From a virus: DNA of 64,000 nt. A program made the position numbers and the translations under genes. The stretch spans positions 1 through 64,000 of IMG/VR virus record IMGVR_UViG_3300042383_000120. One strand, 5' to 3'. Shown one piece after another: positions 57,730-64,000 of the stretch. Under the pieces are notes generated by a model that was given only the letters and a program-made list of their open reading frames with translations, ran no database searches and was not told where the DNA came from. Numbering within the stretch: position 1 is the first letter of the stretch; each line of letters starts with the position of its first letter.

Positions 57730-58905
57730 ATGACGAACAATGCAACTGCGATGTATCAGATCGACCTCGATCAGTGCGCATCCCTCATCAAGGCCGTGGG
57801 CCACAAGCGCACTGTGCTGGTGCAGGGCCACATGGGGACGGGTAAGTCCTCGCTCCTTCGCACCCTGTCGGCTGCCATGCCGACCCACACGGCGTGCTAC
57901 TTCGACTGCACGACCAAGGACTTGGGTGACATCACCCTGCCGAATATCAAGGGGGCTGGGCTTGGCGCTGGGTCGCGGCTTGTGGGTAAGATGAACCCCA
58001 TGACGCATGACGTGGACCTGAGAGTAACAAATCAGGAGGACGAGCAGGACTACGTCACCTATGCCACCAACGAGGAGTTGGGTGCGCATCACAAGAAGCC
58101 GATCATCCTGATGATCGACGAGTATGGTAAGGCCAACCCGTCTGTGAAGAATGCCCTGCTACGCCTCATGCTCGAGCGCAAGATCGGTAGCTATGAACTG
58201 CACGAGGACAGCGTGATCTTCGCGACGACCAACCTTGGTGCCGAGGGGGTAGGTGACTTGCTGCCGCCTCATGCCCGCAACCGCATCACTGTCGTGACTG
58301 CCCGCAAGCCGAGCAACATGCAGTGGATCGAGTGGGGCATCAACAACGGCGTGGACCACACCCTGTTGGGCTGGTGCAAGGACAACCCGCAACTGTTCAA
58401 CTCCTTCGACGACCACCCGAACCCGGACGACAACCCCTACATCTTCCACCCCAAGCAGCAGCGTGCAGCCTTCGTCACGCCTCGCAGCCTTGAGGCCGCG
58501 TCCGACGTGCTAAAGTCACGTGATGGCATGGACGACATGACTGTGACCGCTGCCCTGATGGGCACTATCGGTGATCGTGGTGCGATGGACCTGATGGCCT
58601 TCGTCAAGCTGGCTGACCAGCTGCCTTCGCTACAGTCTATCAAGGACACGCCCGAGACCGCCAAGGTGCCGTCATCTGCCGCTGCCGTGTGCATGGTGGT
58701 CTACCGGACGCTGGCTGCGATGGACAAGGACCTCATCAACCCGTGGATGGTCTACATGGACCGGCTGGACAAAGAGGCACAGGGTATGTTCGCCAACGGC
58801 GTGCGCTCCCCCAAGTATGGCAAGCAGGCTCTGATTATGACCAACGGGAAGTTCACCCAGTGGGCCATGCAGAACGGCTATCTCTTCGCCGCTGATAAGC
58901 GGTAA
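57730..58905 (+). CDS. MoxR/CobS-type AAA+ ATPase, 391 aa
   Basis: Walker A is VQGHMGTGKSS (G33-S40) and Walker B is PIILMIDEYGKA (D130, E131). The sensor-1 region is SVIFATTNLGAEG (N168), followed by the LLPPHARNRITVVTA arginine-finger segment. A C-terminal lid helix follows. MoxR ATPases form hexamers that remodel proteins or insert metals and pair with VWA proteins (RavA-ViaA, NorQ-NorD, CobS-CobT). The VWA partner is two genes downstream, so the pair is probably functional. Start ATG with GGAGAACAATCC upstream. Confidence 0.88.
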   Translation: MTNNATAMYQIDLDQCASLIKAVGHKRTVLVQGHMGTGKSSLLRTLSAAMPTHTACYFDCTTKDLGDITLPNIKGAGLGAGSRLVGKMNPMTHDVDLRVTNQEDEQDYVTYATNEELGAHHKKPIILMIDEYGKANPSVKNALLRLMLERKIGSYELHEDSVIFATTNLGAEGVGDLLPPHARNRITVVTARKPSNMQWIEWGINNGVDHTLLGWCKDNPQLFNSFDDHPNPDDNPYIFHPKQQRAAFVTPRSLEAASDVLKSRDGMDDMTVTAALMGTIGDRGAMDLMAFVKLADQLPSLQSIKDTPETAKVPSSAAAVCMVVYRTLAAMDKDLINPWMVYMDRLDKEAQGMFANGVRSPKYGKQALIMTNGKFTQWAMQNGYLFAADKR

Positions 58906-58909
58906 GCCC

Positions 58910-59104
58910 ATGGCCAAGAACGATGGGAAGCGGTGGACCTCATCAGAACTTACCAAGCTGTTCAGCCATTGGCGCAACGGCTTGACCTTGGAGACTATCG
59001 CAAAACGACTAGGCCGCACCAAAGGTGCGGTCCAACAGAAACTCTATGACTATGACATGCACACAGATGAGCGCATCCGTGAGAGCGCCGAGGAGAACAA
59101 ATAG
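58910..59104 (+). CDS. GcrA/Myb-like HTH microprotein, 64 aa
   Basis: KRWTSSELTKLFSHWRNGLT, then LETIAKRLGRTKGAVQQKLY follows the GcrA pattern W-T-x-x-x-x-x-x-L-x-x-x-W-x-x-GL-x-x-x-x-IA-x-x-LG-R-T-x-x-AV-x-x-K. GcrA is an alphaproteobacterial cell-cycle regulator, so this may mimic host regulation or control phage genes. It sits between the ATPase and VWA genes and could also be part of that complex. ATG 4 nt after the ATPase stop. Confidence 0.72.
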   Translation: MAKNDGKRWTSSELTKLFSHWRNGLTLETIAKRLGRTKGAVQQKLYDYDMHTDERIRESAEENK

Positions 59105-60313
59105 ATGTTTATGTTAGGCCAAGCACTAACACTGGAGCAGCGGCTCCAGAAGGCTGTGATCGACATCATGGCCAACCCCAAATACGTCGCCCTTGCGGGC
59201 ATTCTGATGATCGGTGGACGCCGCATCGAGGACGATCCTGCCAAGTGTCCGACTGCCTACACCAACGGCAGGGACGAGGTCTATGGCCGTGCCTTCTGCG
59301 ATCCACTGAGCGATGCCGAGCTGCGCTTCCTTGTGCTGCACGAGTGCTATCACAAGCTCTATCGTCACCTGACCACGTGGCGCTGGATGTATGACGAGAA
59401 CGCTAAGCTGGCCAACGCGGCCTGTGACTATGTGATTAACGTCAAGCTGGTGGACGACAACGCAGCGGACGGCTTCGCTAAGATGACTGGCCCGCTCAAG
59501 ATCGGCTGCTACGACAAGAAGTATGCGGGCTGGGATAGTGCACAGGTCTACCACGACCTCAAGAACGGCGGACAGGGCAAGGGTGGTGGCTCAGGCTCAG
59601 GCACTGGCTTCGATGAGCACGGCTGGGATGATGCCAAGGAGATGACCGCTCAGGAGAAGCAGGACTTGGCCCGTGAGATCGACGAGGCTGTGCGTCAGGG
59701 CGCACTGATGGCAGGCAAGATGGGAAGCGGTGGCGACCGCGACCTTGAAGCCTTGCTCCAGCCCCAAGTGGATTGGCGTGAGGTGCTGCGTGATTTCGTG
59801 CAGGCAACCTGTGCAGGGACTGACTATTCCACATGGCGTAGGCCGAACCGCCGATACATCGGCGCGGGTGTCTACATGCCAAGCGGGATCAGCGAGAGCA
59901 TCGGCGAGATCGTGGTGGCTATCGACACGTCAGGCTCTATCGGTGGGCCGCAGCTGTCCGCCTTCTTGTCCGAGGTCAAGAGCGTGGCCGAAACCGTCCA
60001 CCCAGAGGCAATCCGCCTGCTCTACTGGGACACGCAGGTGTGTGGCGACGAGCGCTACGAGGGTGAGGACCGGGATAAGATCGTGCAGAGCACCAAGCCC
60101 AAGGGTGGTGGCGGCACCACAGTTGAGTGCGTGCCTCGCTACCTGCAGGACAACCAGATCAAGGCACAGTGCGTGATCGTGCTGACCGACGGCTATCTGG
60201 GCGGCTCATGGGGTGATTGGCAGCACCCCGTCCTGTGGGTCATCCTCGACAACAAGAACGCCGTGCCGAGCGTAGGTCAGGCCGTGCACATCAGAGGGAG
60301 GGACATGCGGTGA
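59105..60313 (+). CDS. DUF2201/VWA-like protein with HExxH metallopeptidase motif, 402 aa
   Basis: Residues 70-95 hold FLVLHECYHKLYRH (H79, E80, H83), a zincin motif as in DUF2201-type proteins. A Gly-rich linker (GGQGKGGGSGSGTGF) follows. Residues 268-390 form a VWA-like domain with the MIDAS DTSGSIGG (D274, S276, S278), a conserved TTVECVPRYL threonine site and VIVLTDGYLGGSWG. The VWA domain should bind a divalent metal and a partner, most likely the MoxR ATPase upstream. The peptidase-like part could cleave or dock on a target. GTTAGKC palindrome spans codons 4-9. Confidence 0.85.
   Translation: MFMLGQALTLEQRLQKAVIDIMANPKYVALAGILMIGGRRIEDDPAKCPTAYTNGRDEVYGRAFCDPLSDAELRFLVLHECYHKLYRHLTTWRWMYDENAKLANAACDYVINVKLVDDNAADGFAKMTGPLKIGCYDKKYAGWDSAQVYHDLKNGGQGKGGGSGSGTGFDEHGWDDAKEMTAQEKQDLAREIDEAVRQGALMAGKMGSGGDRDLEALLQPQVDWREVLRDFVQATCAGTDYSTWRRPNRRYIGAGVYMPSGISESIGEIVVAIDTSGSIGGPQLSAFLSEVKSVAETVHPEAIRLLYWDTQVCGDERYEGEDRDKIVQSTKPKGGGGTTVECVPRYLQDNQIKAQCVIVLTDGYLGGSWGDWQHPVLWVILDNKNAVPSVGQAVHIRGRDMR
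59113..59130. repeat. GTTAGKC palindrome copy
   Basis: GTTAGGC-CAAG-CACTAAC, one mismatch; covers codons 4-9 of the VWA/zincin gene. Confidence 0.78.
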
Positions 60314-60618
60314 AACCGAGGTATGCGCCGCAGTGGCACGATTCAGGCGAGGAGGTGTTCATCGGGCACGTCGGGCTCTTGGACATCTACTTTGAGCATA
60401 ATAAGGCCGACGATGAGGACTGGATCATCGTGGTCGGACCAGACGAGCGTCAGGTGAGACCGCGCTCTGAGGGATATAACTTCGATGTCTACGACATCAT
60501 AGATGGGAACAGGATAGTTCCGAACCCGAATAGTCCGCCCGACATCCACGTCGAGCTGGCTGAGATGTGTGAGATTTATGCGCTGGCTATCAGCCTTGGA
60601 TACTTGGAGGAGCAGTGA
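60310..60618 (+). CDS. Hypothetical acidic protein, 102 aa
   Basis: GTG 60310 chosen: GTGA overlap with the VWA gene and GAGGGA upstream. Acidic, with GEEVFIGHVGLLDIYFEHNK, then ADDEDWIIVVGPDERQVRPR and VELAEMCEIYALAISLGYLE. This resembles small phage proteins of unknown function that follow VWA genes. No motif. Confidence 0.55.
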   Translation: MKPRYAPQWHDSGEEVFIGHVGLLDIYFEHNKADDEDWIIVVGPDERQVRPRSEGYNFDVYDIIDGNRIVPNPNSPPDIHVELAEMCEIYALAISLGYLEEQ

Positions 60619-61028
60619 TGGGATACATGAGTGACGTGGTGATTGCCTTTGCATTCAACAGCAAAGAGCAGATCGACGAGGTGATGGCGATCTATCGCAT
60701 GCACAAACTTGTGCAGGAGCATGATCTGGCCAAGGAGTGGCAGGTCCATGACTGGAATGGTGTATGGGGCCTGACCTACAGCTCAGCCGGTGTGAAGTGG
60801 TATGAAACGTATGAGGATGTGCAGGGTTTTCAGCACATGGAAAATGTCGTCGTGGACTTCTCCGAGAACCGCGAGGGTTTCGAGTATGCCTATCGCACGC
60901 TCAGGATCGGTGAGGACGATGCAGACATCGAGGAGAACCACCACGGCCATCAAGAAGATAACAGCACCCTGTCGGATGAACTCTGGGACCGCATGTCACT
61001 GCGCAGAGAGATCGAAACAACCTTCTAA
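60618..61028 (+). CDS. Hypothetical acidic protein, 136 aa
   Basis: ATG 60618 (TGATG overlap) with GGAGGAGC upstream; GTG 60615 is an alternative. Layout: beta strand MGYMSDVVIAFAFNSKEQID, helix EVMAIYRMHKLVQEHD, then WQVHDWNGVWGLTYSSAGVK and a His/Glu-rich acidic end (ENHHGHQEDNST). A ferredoxin-like fold is possible. Unknown family. Confidence 0.55.
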   Translation: MGYMSDVVIAFAFNSKEQIDEVMAIYRMHKLVQEHDLAKEWQVHDWNGVWGLTYSSAGVKWYETYEDVQGFQHMENVVVDFSENREGFEYAYRTLRIGEDDADIEENHHGHQEDNSTLSDELWDRMSLRREIETTF

Positions 61029-61033
61029 CCGCC

Positions 61034-61051
61034 GTTAGGCTACAGACTAAC
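61034..61051. repeat. GTTAGKC palindrome copy
   Basis: GTTAGGC-TACA-GACTAAC, in the 38 nt gap before the 357 aa gene. Confidence 0.9.
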
Positions 61052-61066
61052 AAGAGGATCAATCCA

Positions 61067-62140
61067 ATGACTTACATCCCTAACCTGAACAGCTTCTACG
61101 AAGTCGCTGCATGGTATGCCAAGACCAAGCCCGTGGTGAGCAAGCAGCACACCGTCGAGCAGGACGTGCGCCCCATCGGCAAGCGTGCCCGCAAGTGGGA
61201 GCGGATCATCAAGGTCAATGACCACTGCTACGCCCTGTCCTGTGGCGGCTACGCCGACCCGGTATTCAACTGGGGCTATACCGACCAACTCAAGGTGCAC
61301 CCCCTGACCACTAAGGACATCGCGCTGTGCTCTCCCATCGTGTGGCGCAAGCACAAGGATGGCACCGAGACGATCACCGTGCGCAACGGGGCGGGTGAGT
61401 GGCAGCACAACCAGACCTACTCTTTCATTGCTCGTGCGTTGCCCTGTGAACTCTGGTTCCGCCAGACCCGTGAGGGCAAGCAGTATATCTACAACCGCGC
61501 AGCCGGACAGACGCTGCACCTACCCAAGACCCGCACCGTGCCGCGTCACATCGTCGAGCACCACAAGGAGGTGGCTACGAAGAACAAATCCTCGTGGTAT
61601 ACCAAGCGCTACCTCAAGGCCTTCCAGACCGGGGACGACGGGCTCAGCGTGACGTTCAAGCGTGAGAGTGACGGCAAGTTTACCCTCGTCGGCGAACCCC
61701 AGAAGGTCATGGTGGACCGCACCCGTGTGAACAAGGACGAGAAGCGCGAGTTCAAACCGCACATTGAGGCGCTCTACGGTTGGGCGCAGACCATGTATCC
61801 CATGATGCGCGACCAGCTGAACTGGAGTTTTCGGATAGAGATAAACAAGCAGCTCGACCAGATCGCCAAGGAGCACAAGATCGAGGGCTACAGCAATAGC
61901 CACTCTGCCCTGTTCACATACGCTGAGAAGGAGCTCGTCCGTGCCATCCTGAAAGACCCTGAGCACGTGATGCGCTACGGCTTTGGTGTGGCGGTCATGA
62001 TGTCCATGCACGACGCGGAGAGTTCTTATTATGGCGACAAGGGCGACGTGGAGGCGCTGGCTAAGCACATCCGCGCACGCTTCAACAGATGGATCAACGA
62101 GATGGCGGGCTTCGCCACCAAAGTGAAGATGGAGAAATAA
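61067..62140 (+). CDS. Hypothetical early protein, 357 aa
   Basis: Basic protein with a beta-rich N-terminal half (CYALSCGGYADPVFNWGYTD, then SPIVWRKHKDGTETITVRNG) and a helical C-terminal half (HIEALYGWAQTMYPMMRDQL, VRAILKDPEHVMRYGFGVAV). There is no catalytic signature I recognise. It starts 15 nt after a GTTAGKC palindrome, with the GAGGATCAATCCAATG leader shared by other early genes. Confidence 0.65.
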   Translation: MTYIPNLNSFYEVAAWYAKTKPVVSKQHTVEQDVRPIGKRARKWERIIKVNDHCYALSCGGYADPVFNWGYTDQLKVHPLTTKDIALCSPIVWRKHKDGTETITVRNGAGEWQHNQTYSFIARALPCELWFRQTREGKQYIYNRAAGQTLHLPKTRTVPRHIVEHHKEVATKNKSSWYTKRYLKAFQTGDDGLSVTFKRESDGKFTLVGEPQKVMVDRTRVNKDEKREFKPHIEALYGWAQTMYPMMRDQLNWSFRIEINKQLDQIAKEHKIEGYSNSHSALFTYAEKELVRAILKDPEHVMRYGFGVAVMMSMHDAESSYYGDKGDVEALAKHIRARFNRWINEMAGFATKVKMEK

Positions 62141-62141
62141 A

Positions 62142-63050
62142 ATGACATACAGATACCAACCAAGCCTCGTCTCGCAGTATGCGAATGACGACCAAGCGGT
62201 CAAAGAACAGCACGAGCACTATGAACTCGCAGGCTACCGCGCCGAGCAGATCAAGAGCTTCATCAAGGCCACGTGCAAGGCACTTGGGGCTGCCCACTGC
62301 AACCTCGACTACGGCTCTGCCGTGATCTATCGCCCGGGCGACACCCATGTGCTGGGCGAGATTGGCTTCAAGGATATTAGGGTCAAGGGTAAGGGTGCGT
62401 CCGACCCGCAATACTACGTTAGGGCGCGGACTATCGCCAATGGGAAGTATCGCGACACGATATGGCAGCACAACATCATCGGCACCAAGTCGATGAAGAA
62501 CGCGGTCAAACATGCGGAGGAATACTTCAAGCCCGTGCCTGCCTCAGAGGCTATCAGGCTGACCGCGACCCGGGCGCGGAGCGTCGTCGATAAGGCTGTG
62601 TCTGTGCACTTCGATGTGGTGCGTAACGCATATCGCCAACTGTTCGGGGACTCGGGCTACGGCAACAAGTTTGACACGCCGATCTTTCAGGAGTTGCGGC
62701 ACAGCACCTTCATATCGCCACAGGTAAGCAAACTTATGGCTGAGTTCTTCGAGGGTCTCGATGCGTGGCGTGAGGCTAAGGGTATCATCGAGAAGGGCAT
62801 CCACTACGTGTCGCTGACCGACAACTACGGACAGCTGGTGGCCGACACTGCACACTGTGGCACGTTGTTTGGACACGACAACGGGACCAGCGAGGTCACG
62901 CGGCTTCCCGCTACGGAACTTCCCGAGTGGATGCAGGGTCGCCTCGCTGTGCTGCAGATGCTTAAGCCCGAGAACTACGTGCAGGGGGTGGGCCTGCGGC
63001 TAGACGACAAGGTGTTTTATATCATGGGGGACACGACGGATGAAGAATAG
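62142..63050 (+). CDS. Hypothetical early protein with LPxWMQ C-terminal domain, 302 aa
   Basis: The body includes KGASDPQYYVRARTIANGKY and VVRNAYRQLFGDSGYGNKFD. The last ~45 residues contain LPEWMQGRLAVLQMLKPENY, then VQGVGLRLDDKVFYIMGD. This C-terminal module is repeated in the next gene product and is known from many phage proteins ('LP-x-x-x-Q-x-K-x-AVL-x-M...V-x-GVG-x-R'). Function unknown. The ATG is 1 nt after the stop of the 357 aa gene. Confidence 0.65.
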   Translation: MTYRYQPSLVSQYANDDQAVKEQHEHYELAGYRAEQIKSFIKATCKALGAAHCNLDYGSAVIYRPGDTHVLGEIGFKDIRVKGKGASDPQYYVRARTIANGKYRDTIWQHNIIGTKSMKNAVKHAEEYFKPVPASEAIRLTATRARSVVDKAVSVHFDVVRNAYRQLFGDSGYGNKFDTPIFQELRHSTFISPQVSKLMAEFFEGLDAWREAKGIIEKGIHYVSLTDNYGQLVADTAHCGTLFGHDNGTSEVTRLPATELPEWMQGRLAVLQMLKPENYVQGVGLRLDDKVFYIMGDTTDEE

Positions 63051-63444
63051 GATGAAGCGTATCGTAGACCTGCAGAGGATCACTGAGCATGATATACGCG
63101 TGGCGTCAGTGCCCCGAATGTGGCGTGCCATGGCGGACGTGCTGAAACAGTCGGCGCGGGCCAAGGAGATGCGTGCCCAGTGGACCACAAACTTTGAGAA
63201 CGTTTATCGTGTTATGATAACGCCTAACACTGGATGTGTTGAGGTTGTATGCCTTGGCATTGATAGTGTTGACAGTGAAGCGGAAGGCACCTACTCTGAC
63301 AGTTCGCAATTACCTGCGTGGATGCAGGAGAAGCTGGCTGTTCTATCAATGATGAAGGTTGATCCCCCACAGACAAAGGTCGAGGGGGTCGGCATGCGTA
63401 TCGACGACGATGTGTTCTGGGTCATCAAAGGGGAGAGAGCATGA
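63040..63444 (+). CDS. Paralog carrying the LPxWMQ C-terminal domain, 134 aa
   Basis: The N-terminal half resembles a helical DNA-binding-like segment (VDLQRITEHDIRVASVPRMW). The C-terminus, LPAWMQEKLAVLSMMKVDPP followed by KVEGVGMRIDDDVFWVIKG, is clearly homologous to the end of the previous gene. It overlaps the previous gene by 11 nt; ATG 63052 is an alternative start. Partial duplication is the simplest explanation. Confidence 0.65.
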   Translation: MKNRMKRIVDLQRITEHDIRVASVPRMWRAMADVLKQSARAKEMRAQWTTNFENVYRVMITPNTGCVEVVCLGIDSVDSEAEGTYSDSSQLPAWMQEKLAVLSMMKVDPPQTKVEGVGMRIDDDVFWVIKGERA

Positions 63445-63665
63445 TGGCTAAGTGGGAAGTCGGGGGCGATTGCCCCCGCGACGGGGAAATCCGCGTGGTA
63501 AACTATGTGGACGGGGAAACGGTGCCGGAGGATGCCTTCGGCAACAAGGGCTACCCAATCCCTCTCATCAAGCACCGCATCGAACAGTTCTGGGAGGGCA
63601 CATGGGTACCCATCAAGGTCTACCATGACCCGGGGAACGGGGAACTTCAAAGGATCAAACAATGA
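63441..63665 (+). CDS. Small hypothetical protein, 74 aa
   Basis: Starts MMAKWEVGGDCPRDGEIRVV and continues with VNYVDGETVPEDAFGNKGYP and HRIEQFWEGTWVPIKVYHD. It is acidic, probably a small beta protein. ATGA overlap with the upstream gene. No recognised domain. Confidence 0.55.
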   Translation: MMAKWEVGGDCPRDGEIRVVNYVDGETVPEDAFGNKGYPIPLIKHRIEQFWEGTWVPIKVYHDPGNGELQRIKQ

Positions 63666-63790
63666 CCGGCTTTGAACTGTTCCTCACACAGATCGGCTTC
63701 CTGCCGAAACCTACGCCGCAGCAGGCCGAGCCTGTTAGGCAGGAGACTAACAGCGATTGGTATAAACAAGGAAAGGAGTGCCCCTTCTGA
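63662..63790 (+). CDS. Microprotein, 42 aa
   Basis: ATGA overlap upstream and TGATG overlap downstream; leader AAGGATCAAACAATG as before two other early genes. Product MTGFELFLTQIGFLPKPTPQ then QAEPVRQETNSDWYKQGKEC, PF. It contains a perfect GTTAGKC palindrome in frame (encoding PVRQETN). Such tiny genes right before VRR-NUC genes are common in phages. Function unknown. Confidence 0.6.
   Translation: MTGFELFLTQIGFLPKPTPQQAEPVRQETNSDWYKQGKECPF
63734..63751. repeat. GTTAGKC palindrome copy
   Basis: GTTAGGC-AGGA-GACTAAC, inside the 42 aa gene before VRR-NUC. Confidence 0.9.
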
Positions 63791-64000
63791 TGGCCGACAC
63801 CCCGGAGAAGAAGGTCAAAACCAAGGTGGTCGCCCAGCTGAAAACGCTGGGTGCCTACTACTTCTACCCCGTGACGGGTGGGTTCGGTGCATCAGGTGTT
63901 CCTGACATCGTCGCCTGTCTCAAGGGGCGGTTCATCGGTATCGAATGCAAGGCCAATGGCAACAAGCCTACAGCACTGCAGCAGATGAACTTAGATAAAA
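63790..64000 (+). CDS. VRR-NUC domain nuclease, partial at window end
   Basis: 70 residues are visible before the window ends. EKKVKTKVVAQLKTLGAYYF, then GGFGASGVPDIVACLKGRFI and IECKANGNKPTALQQ show the PD-(D/E)XK core of VRR-NUC (D39, E52-x-K54, Gln pair). These single-domain nucleases probably resolve or cut flap/branched replication intermediates and accompany SNF2 helicases and polA genes in phages. TGATG start overlaps the 42 aa gene's stop. Confidence 0.88.
   Translation, partial: MADTPEKKVKTKVVAQLKTLGAYYFYPVTGGFGASGVPDIVACLKGRFIGIECKANGNKPTALQQMNLDK

Noticed and set aside
62418-62435. Additional palindrome-like copies at 2988, 57191, 62418 and 63211
   Set aside because: Each has two or more mismatches from the half-site consensus and lies inside a gene; they may be decayed copies but could be chance.
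53279-63751. CRISPR array reading of the repeated palindromes
   Set aside because: The copies are separated by whole genes at irregular distances, not by uniform spacers, and no cas1/cas2 genes exist. The Cas4-like protein is a phage replication nuclease.
53279-63751. Palindromes as transcription terminators
   Set aside because: None is followed by a T tract, several have mismatched stems, and several lie inside genes.

Overview
The window is most of the genome of a tailed double-stranded DNA phage. It is very probably a podovirus, because it has a P22-type portal, gp4/gp10-like connector proteins and a giant ejection-type protein, and no tape measure, tail tube, sheath or baseplate genes. 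The DNA is GC-rich apart from one AT-rich intergenic block near 54.6 kb. I see no integrase, RNA polymerase, rRNA, tRNA or CRISPR array. A GcrA-like small protein and the base composition would suit an alphaproteobacterial host, but the host cannot be proved from this sequence.

Layout. (1) 1-11.4 kb runs rightward: small early genes, then a replication block with a family A DNA polymerase, a Cas4-like PD-(D/E)XK nuclease, an SNF2 helicase, a small HTH protein, a putative ssDNA-binding protein and a PrimPol-type primase-helicase. A terminator closes it at 11.48 kb. (2) 11.5-53.0 kb runs leftward and holds all the late genes. Read in transcription order from 52.9 kb these are small and large terminase, portal, a 63-residue protein, a GroES-like co-chaperonin, scaffold, a conserved protein, decoration-like protein and major capsid protein. 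Next come small basic proteins, connectors, two long tail fibres with a fibre-assembly chaperone, and a cupin plus methyltransferase pair. A membrane and lysis cassette with secreted proteins, a secreted nuclease and a GH19 endolysin follows, then the gp10-like tail protein and three large internal-virion or ejection candidates, one of 2180 residues with a metalloprotease motif. (3) 53.4-64 kb runs rightward again: one isolated gene with its own terminator, an origin-like noncoding block, then an early operon. That operon has a MoxR AAA+ ATPase, a GcrA-like HTH protein and a VWA/zincin protein, and ends in a VRR-NUC nuclease cut by the window edge. Regions 3 and 1 share repeats and gene style and probably form one early region on a circular or circularly permuted map (inference).

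The most unusual signals are these. A family of about 17 dispersed 18-bp palindromes (consensus GTTAGKC-N4-GMCTAAC) is confined to the two early regions, mostly between stop codons and the next ribosome site. A two-armed array of nonamers (TAATGTTMC and its inverse) lies beside AT-rich DNA and a strong sigma70-like promoter, and looks like a replication origin or control region. There is a phage-borne MoxR/VWA/metallopeptidase module. An acidic SALVxEWD peptide is shared by two otherwise unrelated replication-region proteins. Two adjacent early genes share a C-terminal domain.
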